A stretch of 64,000 nucleotides of DNA from Hyphomonadaceae bacterium JAD_PAG50586_4 (GCA_023242925.1 CP096134.1:682001-746000); one strand, 5' to 3'. Counted from the stretch's first letter, positions 44,571-54,164 are shown. Notes: a model not told the origin generated them from the sequence alone. Program-made: numbers and translations.

Positions 44571-45028
44571 GTATCGCCGCGCTGCGCATGTGGGGCATGA
44601 CCGTCACCGGCGCGCTGATGGCTGCGCTGATCGTGGTGGCGTTGCAGCCGGAGCGCGCGGCGCAGGCCGAGCCTCAAGCTGGGTTCGAGATCGCACAAGC
44701 GCCGGCGCAGGCCGCGCCGGTTGCGTTCTTGGTGCGCTTTCAGGGTTTGGGGCCGATCGCGCGTTCTCAAGCGCAAGCCGCGCGCGGGCAAACGCAAGCG
44801 GCGCAGCGGCAAGTTGAGCTTCAACTTCAGCGCCAAAGCGCGTTCGCGGGGCTGTGCTTTGATCGTTTTACGGTCGGCGGCGCCGAGATCGTTTTGGTGA
44901 CGTGCCAAGCCATTGTGGCGAGCGAGCGTGCGCGCGTGCAGCAGCAATGGCTTGCGCGCTTGCAGGCGATGCGCGCGGTTGACTATGTCGATGCGAACGC
45001 CACGGCGACGCAAGGGCGCGCGGGTTAG
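44567..45028 (+). CDS. Exported partner of the subtilisin-like protease (inhibitor/propeptide-like)
   Basis: 153 residues with a signal anchor (MTVTGALMAALIVVALQ). The mature region begins VAFLVRFQGLGPIARSQAQA, passes a Cys pair (GLCFDRF; LVTCQ), and ends LARLQAMRAVDYVDANATA. The start-to-end pattern of FLVRFQG, a helix, and a final YVDAN strand resembles the I9 propeptide fold of subtilisins. It is translated from the protease message (ATGA). A separately encoded folding aid or inhibitor is a reasonable inference, not shown. Confidence 0.55.
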   Translation: MSIAALRMWGMTVTGALMAALIVVALQPERAAQAEPQAGFEIAQAPAQAAPVAFLVRFQGLGPIARSQAQAARGQTQAAQRQVELQLQRQSAFAGLCFDRFTVGGAEIVLVTCQAIVASERARVQQQWLARLQAMRAVDYVDANATATQGRAG

Positions 45029-45031
45029 GAG

Positions 45032-45940
45032 ATGTCAGGCATGGATTTCGGCGCGCCCGTCGCCATTGGCGGCTTCGAAGAACGTGTCATAGCGACCGTC
45101 GACGGCTTGGCGCTTTACGCGCGCGATTATCCGCCACTGCTGCCGGAGACAGGTCTGCCGGTGATTTGCCTGCATGGGCTGACGCGGAATTCACGCGACT
45201 TTGAAGTGATCGCGCCGCGTATTGCAGCGCTCGGCCGTCGCGTGATCGCGGCGGACATGCGTGGGCGCGGGCAAAGCGCCAACGATCCTGATCCGGCGCA
45301 CTATGTGCCGGCTGTATATGCGCAGGACGTACTGAAGCTCATGGATGAGCTCTCGATCCCGAAAGCGGTGTTCATCGGCACGTCGATGGGTGGCCTCATC
45401 ACGATGGTGCTGGCGACTATGGCGCCGGATCGGATTGCGGCGTCGGTGTTGAACGATGTTGGGCCGAAGCTGAACGCGGCGGGCTTGGCGCGGATCGCGG
45501 GCTATGTGGGTCATGTCGTGCCGGTGGCGGATTGGAACACGGCTGCCGAAGCGGTGCGCGCGATCAATGCGTCGGCGTATCCGGAGCGCGCCGACGACGA
45601 AGCATTCTGGCTTGCGTTTGCGCGGCGCACACATCGCGCGCGCGATGATGGGCAGGTGGAGCTCGACTACGATCCGCACATCGCGTTGGCGTTCCTCGAT
45701 CTCGATGAAGACGCGCCGGCGCCGGATCTATCGCCGCTGTTTCAGGCGCTGGCGGCAAAGCCTGTGCTGTCCGTGCGTGGTGGGATTTCGGATTTGTTCG
45801 GCGCAGACGTGGTTGCGTACATGCGCACGCTGAAGTCGGATCTGGATACGATCACCGTCGACGGCATCGGCCACGCGCCGATGCTGGACGAGCCTGAAGC
45901 CTGGGACGCCGTTTTGGACTTCCTGGCGAAGGTGGAGTGA
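45032..45940 (+). CDS. Alpha/beta hydrolase
   Basis: 302 residues: oxyanion strand VICLHGLTRNSRDF, DMRGRGQS, nucleophile Ser118 in FIGTSMGGLITMVLA, late acid in SVRGGISDLF and His in VDGIGHAPMLDEPE. The fold is that of epoxide hydrolases, haloperoxidases and esterases; substrate not evident. It begins 3 nt after the preceding gene and may share its transcript. Confidence 0.85.
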   Translation: MSGMDFGAPVAIGGFEERVIATVDGLALYARDYPPLLPETGLPVICLHGLTRNSRDFEVIAPRIAALGRRVIAADMRGRGQSANDPDPAHYVPAVYAQDVLKLMDELSIPKAVFIGTSMGGLITMVLATMAPDRIAASVLNDVGPKLNAAGLARIAGYVGHVVPVADWNTAAEAVRAINASAYPERADDEAFWLAFARRTHRARDDGQVELDYDPHIALAFLDLDEDAPAPDLSPLFQALAAKPVLSVRGGISDLFGADVVAYMRTLKSDLDTITVDGIGHAPMLDEPEAWDAVLDFLAKVE

Positions 45941-45952
45941 GCGGCGAGCAGG

Positions 45953-46144
45953 TTATTCCGCCGCGAGGTGGCGTTCGTCGATGACGCGCTCGTATTTTTC
46001 CAGATCGCCTTTGATGCGATATTGATAGCCGCCATTGTCGCGCGGCATGGCCCCGACGACGCGATACACGCCCTCGGGTTGGCGATGGGTTTTCGATTGC
46101 GCGACCATAACGGTTTGACCGATGGCGAAGGTTGGCGTCGTCAT
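45953..46144 (-). CDS. Small soluble protein, SH3-like
   Basis: 63 residues: FAIGQTVMVAQSKTHRQPEG then VYRVVGAMPRDNGGYQYRIKGD. The pattern (a start-of-barrel FxxGxxVxV, then a turn and a VVxxMPR strand) resembles short KOW/SH3-type proteins that are common in alphaproteobacteria. Function unknown. It lies downstream of the cspA terminator. Confidence 0.55.
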   Translation of the reverse strand: MTTPTFAIGQTVMVAQSKTHRQPEGVYRVVGAMPRDNGGYQYRIKGDLEKYERVIDERHLAAE

Positions 46145-46173
46145 GAAGAATGCCTCTTTCGATGAAAACGATA

Positions 46174-46202
46174 GGGCGGACCGGCGTTGCGCCGATCCGC
46201 CC
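46174..46202 (-). terminator. Terminator of cspA
   Basis: On the minus strand, GGGCGGATCGGCG, a CAA loop, then CGCCGGTCCGCCC form a 12-13 bp stem with one mismatch, followed by TATCGTTTTC. It is 48 nt past the cspA stop. Confidence 0.6.
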
Positions 46203-46249
46203 CTTAGCGTCTCGTCAGCGACGTGGCCCCGAAGGGCCGCGTGCGGAGA

Positions 46250-46459
46250 TTAGACGGCGGCCAATTGGCCGGCCGACATCTTGCCGCTGCGCGAATCTTT
46301 TTCGCTTTCGAAGCTGACCTTTTGGCCTTCATTGAGCGAGGACCAGCCAGCGCGTTCGACGGCCGAAATGTGGACGAATACGTCCGCGCCGCCGTTGTCC
46401 GGTTGGATGAAGCCAAAGCCCTTTTGCGGGTTGAACCACTTAACTGTACCAATTGCCAT
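46250..46459 (-). CDS. cspA: Cold-shock protein (CspA family)
   Basis: 69 residues, one OB-fold: [19 protein letters not shown] (RNP1) and [13 protein letters not shown] (RNP2). These proteins melt RNA secondary structure. The region upstream (to a predicted start at about 46604) is a ~145-nt leader, typical of cold-shock genes. Confidence 0.95.
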   Translation of the reverse strand: MAIGTVKWFNPQKGFGFIQPDNGGADVFVHISAVERAGWSSLNEGQKVSFESEKDSRSGKMSAGQLAAV

Positions 46460-46610
46460 GTGAGCACCTGATGTAAAAACGCGCGCAGCGCCGATGCGCT
46501 ACGCGATCAAAGACCGATCATGGCAGAGGGAAGGTCCGGGGCCGCGAGATGCTCAAAGAACAAGCTCAGGCGAGGGAAACAACCGAACCAGAAACGAATT
46601 CGACGGCCGG

Positions 46611-46639
46611 CATATAGCAGGTTCGGTGGGGGATAGCAA
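46611..46639 (-). promoter_or_regulatory. Promoter for cspA with a long leader
   Basis: On the minus strand TTGCTA (46639-46634) and TATATG (46616-46611) are 17 nt apart. The implied ~145-nt leader carries a hairpin (GCGTAGCGC with GCGCTGCGC, loop ATCG; 46483-46504) just upstream of the ribosome-binding site. Confidence 0.55.
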
Positions 46640-46679
46640 ATTGTGGGCTGTGCCTGGACCCGGCGCGGCCGCCGATGCG

Positions 46680-47474
46680 CTAGGCAGGCAATATTTCCGC
46701 GCTTTGCGATGCGTTTTCCTGCACTAGGTCGCGATAGGCGCGCCAGCTGGCTAGGCCGAGCCAGGGAAAGACCACAATAAAGGCCATAAACCACGTTGCG
46801 GCGCTGGCGAGCACAAAGGCCGCAATGATGAACGCCCAGAGCAGCAGCGGTGCAAAATTCTTGGAGACCGCGCGCAGGCTAATGAAGGTCGCGGCGAACA
46901 CGTTAGCGCGTTGATCCAGCAACATCGGTGTTGAGACGACAACGAGGCAATAGCTGAAGAATGCAATGGCGCCGCCGATGATAGTACCGGTGATCAGCAT
47001 CGCGTGACCTTCACCGGTGCGCAGTGCGAAGTCGATGAATTCAGAGGCGGTCGTGTGTAGACGGAACGTCGAAAGACCATAAACGGTTTGCGCGACACGG
47101 CCCCAAAGCAAATAGATCAAGAGAAGCGCGAGCCCGAGATATGCGATGTCCTGGCGCAGGGCGCCGCGGACAAAGAGCATTTGCGACAGTGTGGGTTTCT
47201 CGCCCGTCTCAAGCGTGCGGCCAGCTTCGTAAAGTCCCATCGCCAGCACCGGTGCGATGAAAACGAAGCCGCAACTGAGTGCAAGCGCCCAGAAGGCCGC
47301 GCTAGAATTGATCAGCGCTTTGGAAAGCGTGAAGCTGACGACGGCGAGAACGGCGCCATAAAAGAGGCTCGGGAGGAGCGCGCGCATCATATCGCGCCAG
47401 CCTTCGGCCAGCCAACGGAATGGCGCGTCCAGGCCGACGGTTCTCACGCTGGGCAGCCTGTAAGCTTGCTCCAC
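46680..47474 (-). CDS. DUF2189 integral membrane protein
   Basis: 264 residues with about six hydrophobic segments: LPSLFYGAVLAVVSFTLSK, AAFWALALSCGFVFIAPVLA, DIAYLGLALLLIYLLWG, MLITGTIIGGAIAFFSYCLV, LLLWAFIIAAFVLASAATW. The MGLYEAGRTLETGEKP loop and the STPMLLDQRANVFAA segment are diagnostic of DUF2189. Function unknown. Confidence 0.8.
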   Translation of the reverse strand: MEQAYRLPSVRTVGLDAPFRWLAEGWRDMMRALLPSLFYGAVLAVVSFTLSKALINSSAAFWALALSCGFVFIAPVLAMGLYEAGRTLETGEKPTLSQMLFVRGALRQDIAYLGLALLLIYLLWGRVAQTVYGLSTFRLHTTASEFIDFALRTGEGHAMLITGTIIGGAIAFFSYCLVVVSTPMLLDQRANVFAATFISLRAVSKNFAPLLLWAFIIAAFVLASAATWFMAFIVVFPWLGLASWRAYRDLVQENASQSAEILPA

Positions 47475-47579
47475 ATCGTCCTCCCTGTGCTCGCGTCTGG
47501 TGCGCGAGTCGCAGATAGCGTCGAGCGCAGAGGGTGGCGCGCATTGAGGCAGATCAATTGCGGCGAGGCTGCTCGCCCA

Positions 47580-47852
47580 TCACCTCTTCAAACCGCTCCG
47601 CCAATTCCAAAAGCGATTGCCCCAGCCGCTACTGAGGCTGACCTCTTGGATTGGGCCGGTGGGCGCGAAGAGAACATGCATCGTGAGCTTGTTTGGCATG
47701 TCGCCGGCGCGAAGCGTGGCAATGAGGCCGTCGACTTCTTCAAGCGCGGCCTCGACGCCGTCCCAGCTCGACCAATCGAAATCGTTCTCCGGGCGCGCGA
47801 CTAGGGTGCGTACCTCGGAGAATATCTCGAGCAGAGCGGGGATATCCGCCAC
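47580..47852 (-). CDS. Small acidic soluble protein
   Basis: 90 residues: EIFSEVRTLVARPENDFDWS, VEAALEEVDGLIATLRAGDMP and PTGPIQEVSLSSGWGNRFW. It lies 3 nt downstream of the iron-dependent alcohol dehydrogenase gene and probably belongs to the same transcript. Family unrecognised. Confidence 0.5.
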   Translation of the reverse strand: MADIPALLEIFSEVRTLVARPENDFDWSSWDGVEAALEEVDGLIATLRAGDMPNKLTMHVLFAPTGPIQEVSLSSGWGNRFWNWRSGLKR

Positions 47853-47855
47853 GCT

Positions 47856-48980
47856 TTAGAGCGCGCGTTTGAAGAGTTCGTCGTAGCTTTCTCCGTTAAA
47901 GGGCACGGCGTTGCTGGCGGTGGCGAGGTCGGTGACAGCGTAATCGCGCGTCGACGGCCAGTGCGCTTCGGTGACGCCCATGGCGCTTAAGCTCGCGGGC
48001 AGGCCGATGCGGGCGTTGAGGTCGGCGATGTATTGCGGCAGGTCGCCGTTGGCGCCGAGGCCGAGCGCGCGGCGCAGGCGGCCGAATTTTTCTTCCGCAG
48101 CATTGCCGATCATCGCGAGCGAGTGCGGCAGGATCACTGCGTTCAGCGTACCGTGGTGCAGCTTGAGTTCGTGGATGCGGCCGAGGGCGTGGGAGAGGCC
48201 ATGCACGGCGCCGAGCCCCTTGGCGAAGGCCAGCGCGCCTTGGAATGAGCCCATCATCATATGCCAGCGCGCGTCGCGATCGCTTCCGTCCTTCACGGCG
48301 CGTTCGAGCCACACGCCGATGCGTTCAGCGCCGTCAACGCCAATCGCTTCGGCTGGCGGATGCACGACGGGCGTCAGCACGGCCTCGATGCAATGGGTCA
48401 TCGCGTCCATGCCAGTCGCTGCGGTGAGAAACGCGGGCAGGCCGATCGTGAGTTCTGGATCGCAGACGGCGGCCTTGGGCACGAGGTGCGGCGAGACGAA
48501 CGTCTCCTTGCGGCCGTTGTCGAGTATGACGACGGCGCCGGGCGAGACTTCGCTGCCGGTGCCGGCGGTGGTGGGCACGGCGACCAGCGGGGGAATGGCG
48601 GTGATGAAGCGCGATCCGCGTTGGCTGCCGCCGAGGCGTTCGAACGGGCCTTCGTGCGTGGCCATCAGGCCCATCGCCTTGGCGAGGTCCATCGAGGACC
48701 CGCCGCCGAAGGCGATGATGCCGTCCGCGCCGGCGGCTTTATAGGCGTCGGCCGCGGCGCGTGAGGCGCTTTCGGTTGGGTTGGCGGGCGTGTCTGTGAA
48801 CACCCCGGCCGGCGCATCGCCCAGGGCGGCGAGCAATTGGTCGAGCAGGCCGTTGGCCTTGAGGCCCGGGTCAGTGACGACGAAGGGCCGCTTGACGCCG
48901 AGGCCGGCAAGAACTTTGGGCAAGGCGCCCAGCGCGCCGAAATCGAAGGTGCACTGGGTGAGGTAATTCATAACGGCCAT
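47856..48980 (-). CDS. Iron-containing alcohol dehydrogenase
   Basis: 374 residues from ATG 48980 (AGGAG 9 nt upstream). NAD-binding GADGIIAFGGGSSMDLAKAM, metal-site histidines in ALAFAKGLGAVHGLSHALG and LHHGTLNAVILPH, and PTTAGTGSEVSP confirm the Fe-ADH family. The substrate cannot be told from sequence; lactaldehyde, butanol and maleylacetate reductases share this fold. Confidence 0.9.
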   Translation of the reverse strand: MAVMNYLTQCTFDFGALGALPKVLAGLGVKRPFVVTDPGLKANGLLDQLLAALGDAPAGVFTDTPANPTESASRAAADAYKAAGADGIIAFGGGSSMDLAKAMGLMATHEGPFERLGGSQRGSRFITAIPPLVAVPTTAGTGSEVSPGAVVILDNGRKETFVSPHLVPKAAVCDPELTIGLPAFLTAATGMDAMTHCIEAVLTPVVHPPAEAIGVDGAERIGVWLERAVKDGSDRDARWHMMMGSFQGALAFAKGLGAVHGLSHALGRIHELKLHHGTLNAVILPHSLAMIGNAAEEKFGRLRRALGLGANGDLPQYIADLNARIGLPASLSAMGVTEAHWPSTRDYAVTDLATASNAVPFNGESYDELFKRAL

Positions 48981-49082
48981 TTGCGTCGCTCCTGGCGCTT
49001 TCGATAGCCGGAACTGGGCGGCTTGTCGAAGGAGCCGCAAGGGAAGGTTGGACGGCGCGGCGACGCCCGCTAGAGATACCGC

Positions 49083-50898
49083 ATGACTGAATCCGTTCTC
49101 GAGATTTCCGACCTCATCGTCACTTTCGATACGCCCGATGGCGATGTGGAGGCGGTGAAGAGCGTTTCGCTCAACATCAAACAGGGCGAGTGCCTGGGCA
49201 TCGTGGGCGAGAGCGGCTCTGGCAAGAGCCAGACCTTTCTCTCCGCGTTTGGTTTGGCGGCGCCGAACGCCAAGGTTTCTGGTTCTGTAAAGTTCCAGGG
49301 GCGCGAGGTGTTAGGCCTGCCGCGCAAGGATCTGGATGGGTTCCGCGGTCGCCATGTCGCGTTCGTGTTTCAGGACCCGCTGACGGCGCTGACGCCGCAT
49401 CTGACGATCGAGACACAGATGACCGAGGTGCTGGCGCACCATTTCAAAGTGAAGGGCGAAGCCGCGCGGCAGCGTGCGGTCGAGTGGTTGGAGCGTGTGC
49501 GGATTCCGGAAGCGGCGCGCAGGCTCACGCAATATCCGCATGAGCTTTCGGGCGGCATGCGTCAGCGCGTGATGATCGCGATGGCGATGATGGCGGAGCC
49601 CGCGCTCTTGGTGGCGGATGAGCCGACGACGGCTTTGGACGCCACGGTGCAAGCGCAGGTGCTCGATCTGATCGAGGATTTACGCAAGGACACGAATGCG
49701 GCTGTGGCGCTGATCACGCACGACATGGGCGTGATCGCGCGTATGGCGCAGCGCGTGGCCGTGATGCGGCGCGGTGAAGTGGTCGAAACCGGCGAGGTTG
49801 ATGAAATTTATTCGGCGCCGAAGGCCGATTATACGCGCATGCTGCTGCAGGCAGTGCCGCGTGTGGACGGCGCGCGTGGTGTTGATCTGCCAATTCCGGA
49901 GGCTGGCGCACCGATCCTGCTGGTTGACGATGTGCGGGTGAATTTCCCGGTGCACGTCAAGGATGGCTCGATCTTCGGCAAGACCAAGCCGTTGCGCGCC
50001 GTCGACGGCGTGAGCTTTGCGCTGCGCGCGGGCGAGACGTTGGGCGTCGTCGGCGAAAGCGGCTGCGGCAAGTCTACCTTGGCGCGCGCGGTGGTGCAGC
50101 TCCTGCCGCGCAATGCGGGGAGCGTGAGCTTCCTTGGCCGCAATCTGGTGCCGAGCGATCGCGAGGCGATCCGCAAGGCGCGTCAAGATTTGCAGATGGT
50201 GTTTCAGGACCCGCTGGCGAGCCTCGATCCGCGTATGACCTTGGGCGCCTCGATCGGCGAGCCGCTCCTGTCGTTTGCGCCGGAGCTTGATCGTGCGCAA
50301 CGCGAAGAGCGGGTGAAGACGATGATGCATCAGGTCGGTCTCGATCCGGACCTGATCAATCGCTATCCGCACGAGCTTTCGGGGGCAGAACCAGCGCGTT
50401 GGCGTCGCGCGAGCGATGATCATGAAGCCGAAGCTGGTTGTGTGCGACGAGGCGGTGTCGGCGCTGGACGTTTCGATCCAGGCGCAAATCTTGCGCTTGC
50501 TGGCCGATTTGCAGCGCGAATTCCGCACGAGCTTCTTGTTCATCAGCCACGACCTCGCGGTGGTGCGCGAGATTTCGCACAATGTGTTGGTGCTCTATCT
50601 CGGGCGCGCCGTGGAGTACGGGCCGGCGGAAGTGATCCTGCGCGATCCGCGCCATCCTTATACGCGGGCGCTGCTCGCGGCGGCGCCGTCGCCTGACCCA
50701 GAGGCTGCCCGCAATAAGCCGCGCGTGCGTTTGGTCGGCGATTTGCCAAGCCCGATGGATACACGCGCGAGCTTGCGCTTCCTGAAGTCGCGCGTCGTCG
50801 ACGATCCCGATGTGGTGCAATACCGCCCGCACTGGATCGAAGTCGGGTCAGGCCATTTCGTGGCCGAGCACGATGCGTCGGAGAGCGCGGCGGCCTGA
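49083..50898 (+). CDS. Fused dual-ATPase subunit of a peptide-type ABC transporter, frame broken
   Basis: Two nucleotide-binding domains in tandem, as in YejF or fused Dpp/Opp ATPases. Domain 1 has Walker [13 protein letters not shown], signature [16 protein letters not shown] and Walker [13 protein letters not shown]; domain 2 has Walker [13 protein letters not shown] and Walker [14 protein letters not shown] with an oligopeptide C-terminal extension. The signature of domain 2 is broken: HELSG is followed by a frame change at the ggggg run (50381-50385), after which [11 protein letters not shown] resumes. Restoring LSGGQ needs two more G. No permease or binding protein adjoins it. Confidence 0.85.
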
Positions 50899-50967
50899 TT
50901 GGATGCAGCTAGATGCGGGTGGCTAGTCGTGTCCAGTGGCTGTTTGACCCGGCTCATTGGGCCAAAT

Positions 50968-50998
50968 TAGATATCGACGTCCAATTGCGTCTAGTCGT
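50968..50998. repeat. 31-bp direct repeat, copy 1 (3' side of the AAA ATPase)
   Basis: TAGATATCGA-CGTC-...-GCGTCTAGTCGT; 27 of 31 positions match the copy at 52152-52182 in the same orientation. It contains the ATPase stop codon (TAG on the minus strand at 50993-50991). A shortened third relative (TAGAT..GGCTAGTCGT) lies at 50910-50930. Confidence 0.7.
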
Positions 50999-52133
50999 CA
51001 TGGAAGGCGCTGAGCGGGCGGAGTTTTATCCAACCGGGATAGGCGTCATTGACGAAACTGAATGCGCCGCGCCGCTCGAATTGCTGAAGCACGTTGCGTC
51101 GCTGCAGTGTGCGTAGCGCGCCTTGCACAGTCGGTGCGGAGGGAGTTTGGCTCTTCATGAGCGCGCCGATGCTTTTGAGGGCGCCCTCGGAATAGGGCTG
51201 CCCTTCGCCGTCCGCCAAGATGCGCAAAGTTGCGCGATGAATGGGGGCGAGCGCGCCCCAGTCGCGCGGAAATCCGTGAAAGTCGGCGATTTCGGCAAGT
51301 GTTTCTTTGAGCGCGGAATCCGCGTCGGGCGTCGCTTGGCCGATCAGCTTGTTGCGAAACAGCTCGAACTCGGCGGCGCGGCGATATAGGGCGGTGAGCG
51401 CGTTCGTGAGTTTTGTCGTGGGCACGCGGACGCCGCGCTGCGCGAGTGCGGCGTGTTGGTGTGCGATGAATTCGCCGCCCAGTGGCTGCAGCGCGATGCG
51501 GTTGCCGAGCTTGAAGAGCGGCGCGTCGCGTTTGGCGAACATGGCATGCAGGCCGCTCTCGGAAGAGCCGGTGAACACGGCGAGCGCGCGGCCACTGCGC
51601 TTATCCAGGCTCGTGCGCAATTGGGCGATGAAGGGGCTGTTGACTTCGGAGAGAGCAAGCTGCTGCACCTCGTCGAAGAGGAAGAGCGCCTTGCCGCGTG
51701 CGCCGCATGCGCGATCGAACAAGACGTCTAGCTGCAGCAGCGCGCGCTTGGCTTGCGCAGGCGCCTTAGCCGAGAGCGTGATTGCCCCGCTGGGCGCACC
51801 GGGCATGTCAGGGGATTTGAGCGTGGCGCTGGCTTCGATGCGCCGCCAGAGCTGCTGCAGGTTGGCGGGTGTACGAATGCTGAGGCGACGCTCAATCTCG
51901 GCGGCGAGCACATCCTGCGGCGGGTCGTGTCCCTGCCAGAAGCTCACATAGATCGTCTTGATCTTGTGCGCTTCGGACAAGGGCGCGAGGTCGCGCAGCA
52001 GGAAGCGCGTTTTGCCAGTGCGACGGGGGCCGAACATTACGAGCGCCTGCGCCGCGCCACTCTCTAGCAGGTCCAGACAATGCTTGGCCTCGCGTGGGCG
52101 TGGGAAATGGAAGATGTCGCTGGGCGGGCTCAT
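50991..52133 (-). CDS. AAA-type ATPase bracketed by direct repeats
   Basis: 380 residues from ATG 52133. Walker A VMFGPRRTGKTRF near 36-45, Walker B KALFLFDEVQQLAL, a sensor-like LAVFTGSSESGLHAMFAKR, and a C-terminal winged-helix-like region (HRATLRILADGEGQPYSEGA). It resembles the archaeal-type STAND/AAA ATPases that appear as single genes in bacteria. An earlier in-frame opening (to 52604) has no family similarity. The gene stands alone, with 31-bp repeats at both ends. Role unknown; possible selfish or defence ATPase. Confidence 0.8.
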   Translation of the reverse strand: MSPPSDIFHFPRPREAKHCLDLLESGAAQALVMFGPRRTGKTRFLLRDLAPLSEAHKIKTIYVSFWQGHDPPQDVLAAEIERRLSIRTPANLQQLWRRIEASATLKSPDMPGAPSGAITLSAKAPAQAKRALLQLDVLFDRACGARGKALFLFDEVQQLALSEVNSPFIAQLRTSLDKRSGRALAVFTGSSESGLHAMFAKRDAPLFKLGNRIALQPLGGEFIAHQHAALAQRGVRVPTTKLTNALTALYRRAAEFELFRNKLIGQATPDADSALKETLAEIADFHGFPRDWGALAPIHRATLRILADGEGQPYSEGALKSIGALMKSQTPSAPTVQGALRTLQRRNVLQQFERRGAFSFVNDAYPGWIKLRPLSAFHDD

Positions 52134-52151
52134 GCGGTAACTAGATAGAAC

Positions 52152-52182
52152 TAGATATCGATGTCTAGTGGCGTCTAGTCGT
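52152..52182. repeat. 31-bp direct repeat, copy 2 (5' side of the AAA ATPase)
   Basis: TAGATATCGA-TGTC-...-GCGTCTAGTCGT. It lies 19-49 nt upstream of the ATPase ATG, so it could also be an operator. A small inverted repeat (CTAGA..TCTAG) is embedded at 52151-52168, and another CTAGATA sits just before it. Confidence 0.7.
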
Positions 52183-52242
52183 TCGGGGCTTGTCAGCGGC
52201 TTGGAGGTGCGTAGCGTGGAGCGACGCATAGGGGGTATATCG

Positions 52243-54164
52243 ATGCGGACGATCCTTTTCAGCATCGCGGCTGTGGCCGCATTTGTGGTTCCGGCGGCGG
52301 CGCAGACGGCGCCGCAGCGCGAGATGCGCGGCGCGCTGCAGGTTGAGAACGTGCCGGAGACGCCGGCGGATGTGTCGGAGCGGCTGCGGCAATACGTCAA
52401 CACGCGCGCAGCGGGGTTTGCAGATTGGACGCCGGAGGGCGGCGTGCTGATCCTGACGCGTTTTGACGATACGGCGCAGCTGCATCGCGTTGACCAGCCG
52501 ATGGGCGCACGCACGCAGCTGACGTTTTTCGAAGAGCGCGTGACGGGCGCCAGCGTACGGCCGGGTGATGGGCAAATATTGTTCACGCGCGACGTCGGCG
52601 GCAACGAGAATTTCGGCGGCTATCTGCTCGACAATACAACGGGTCTTGTACGGCAGATCACGCAGGCGGGCACGCGCAATGAAGGCTTCATTTGGAGCGA
52701 TGACGGGCGCAGATCGCATGGTCGTACGTGCCGGCGGCGGAGTCGAATTACGATGTTTATGTGAGCGGCCCAACGGACAGCGCGCAGCCGCGCCGCGTCC
52801 TTGATGCAGACGGTGCGGTCTATCCGGCGGACTTCAGCGCCGATGGGCGTAGTCTCTTGCTGCAGCGCTATGTCTCGATCGCGGAGAGTCACCTCTCGAT
52901 CGTGGACACCAATACCAATGAGGTGACGCGGCTGACGCCGGATATCAGCGTCTCCTACAATGGTGGTGAGTTCACGCCGGATGGCCGCGCGATCATCACG
53001 CTCTCGGACGAGGGGGCGCAGTTTCATCGCTTGGTGCGCATTGATCTGGCGACGGGCGCGCGCACGGTGCTCACACCGAATTTGAGTTGGGGCGTCGAGA
53101 GCTTCGATCTTTCACCCGACGGCCGCACGATTGCGTATGTCGTGAACGAAGCGGGGCAATCGATTCTGCACCTGATGAATGTCGCCAATCAGCGCGCATT
53201 GGCCGCGCCGCAATTGCCGCCGGGCATTGTGAGCGGCGTGACGTTCGATCGTGAGAGCCGTCGCATTGGGTTTACGCTCAACAGCTCCACCGCGCCGGGC
53301 GATGTCTATAGCTGGGATTTGCGCGCGCGCCGTTTGACGCGTTGGACGCAGAGTGAAACCGGCGGCATTCCGCAAAGCACGTTCGTGAACCCCGAACTGA
53401 TTTCGTGGACCTCGTTCGATGGTCGCGAGATCACAGGCTTCCTCTATCGCCCGCGCACGCCGGGCCCGCATCCGGTGATCGTCAGCATTCACGGCGGTCC
53501 AGAATCGCAATTCCGGCCAGGCTTCTCCTCGACGATCCAGTATTGGGTCAATGAATTGGGCGTCGCCGTGATCGCGCCGAACGTGCGTGGATCGTCCGGC
53601 TATGGCCGCGATTTTCTGGCGCTTGATAATGCCGACAAGCGCGAAGATTCCGTGCGCGATATCGGCGCGCTGCTGGATTGGCTTGGCGCGCAGAACACGC
53701 TCGATAAGGATCGGGTCGTCGTCTATGGCGGCTCTTATGGCGGCTACATGGTGTTGGCGTCGATGACGCACTACAATGATCGCCTGGCCGGCGCCGTTGA
53801 TATCGTCGGTATCTCCAATTTCGCGACGTTCCTGGAAAACACCTCGGGCTATCGTCGCGATCTGCGCCGCGCCGAATATGGCGATGAGCGCAATGCAGAG
53901 ATGCGCGCGGTGTTCGATCGGATCTCACCGCTCAACCGCATCAATTTGGTGAACAAGCCGATCTTCGTGATCCACGGCTACAACGATCCGCGCGTGCCGG
54001 TGTCGGAGGCGGAGCAGGTCTATGCCGCCGTGCGCCGCAACGGCGGCGAGGCGTGGCTCATGATCGCGATGAACGAAGGCCACGGTTTCGCGCGGCGCGA
54101 AAACCAGGAAGCGCAGCGCGAAGCGGAGACTTTGTTCTTCAGACGTGTGCTTGGCTTGGAATAG
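52243..54164 (+). CDS. S9 (prolyl oligopeptidase) family peptidase, frame broken by a 1-nt deletion
   Basis: About 640 residues. A signal peptide (MRTILFSIAAVAAFVVPAAA) precedes a beta-propeller and a C-terminal catalytic domain: nucleophile VVVYGGSYGGYMVLAS, acid GYNDPRVPVSEAEQ, base NEGHGFARREN. The first frame ends its similarity at EGFIWSDDGR (52710) and the next resumes WSYVPAAESNYDVYVS; one missing C in CGC(C)AG restores QIAWSYVP. It cleaves peptides in the periplasm. The stop abuts the convergent host-attachment gene. Confidence 0.88.

Noticed and set aside
50899..52242. A full insertion sequence around the AAA ATPase
   Set aside because: No transposase, no terminal inverted repeats and no target duplication; only direct repeats were found.
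52134..52604. 157-residue N-terminal extension of the AAA ATPase
   Set aside because: It runs antisense to the S9 peptidase signal and propeller, has no family similarity, and the 31-bp repeat lies upstream of the ATG used.
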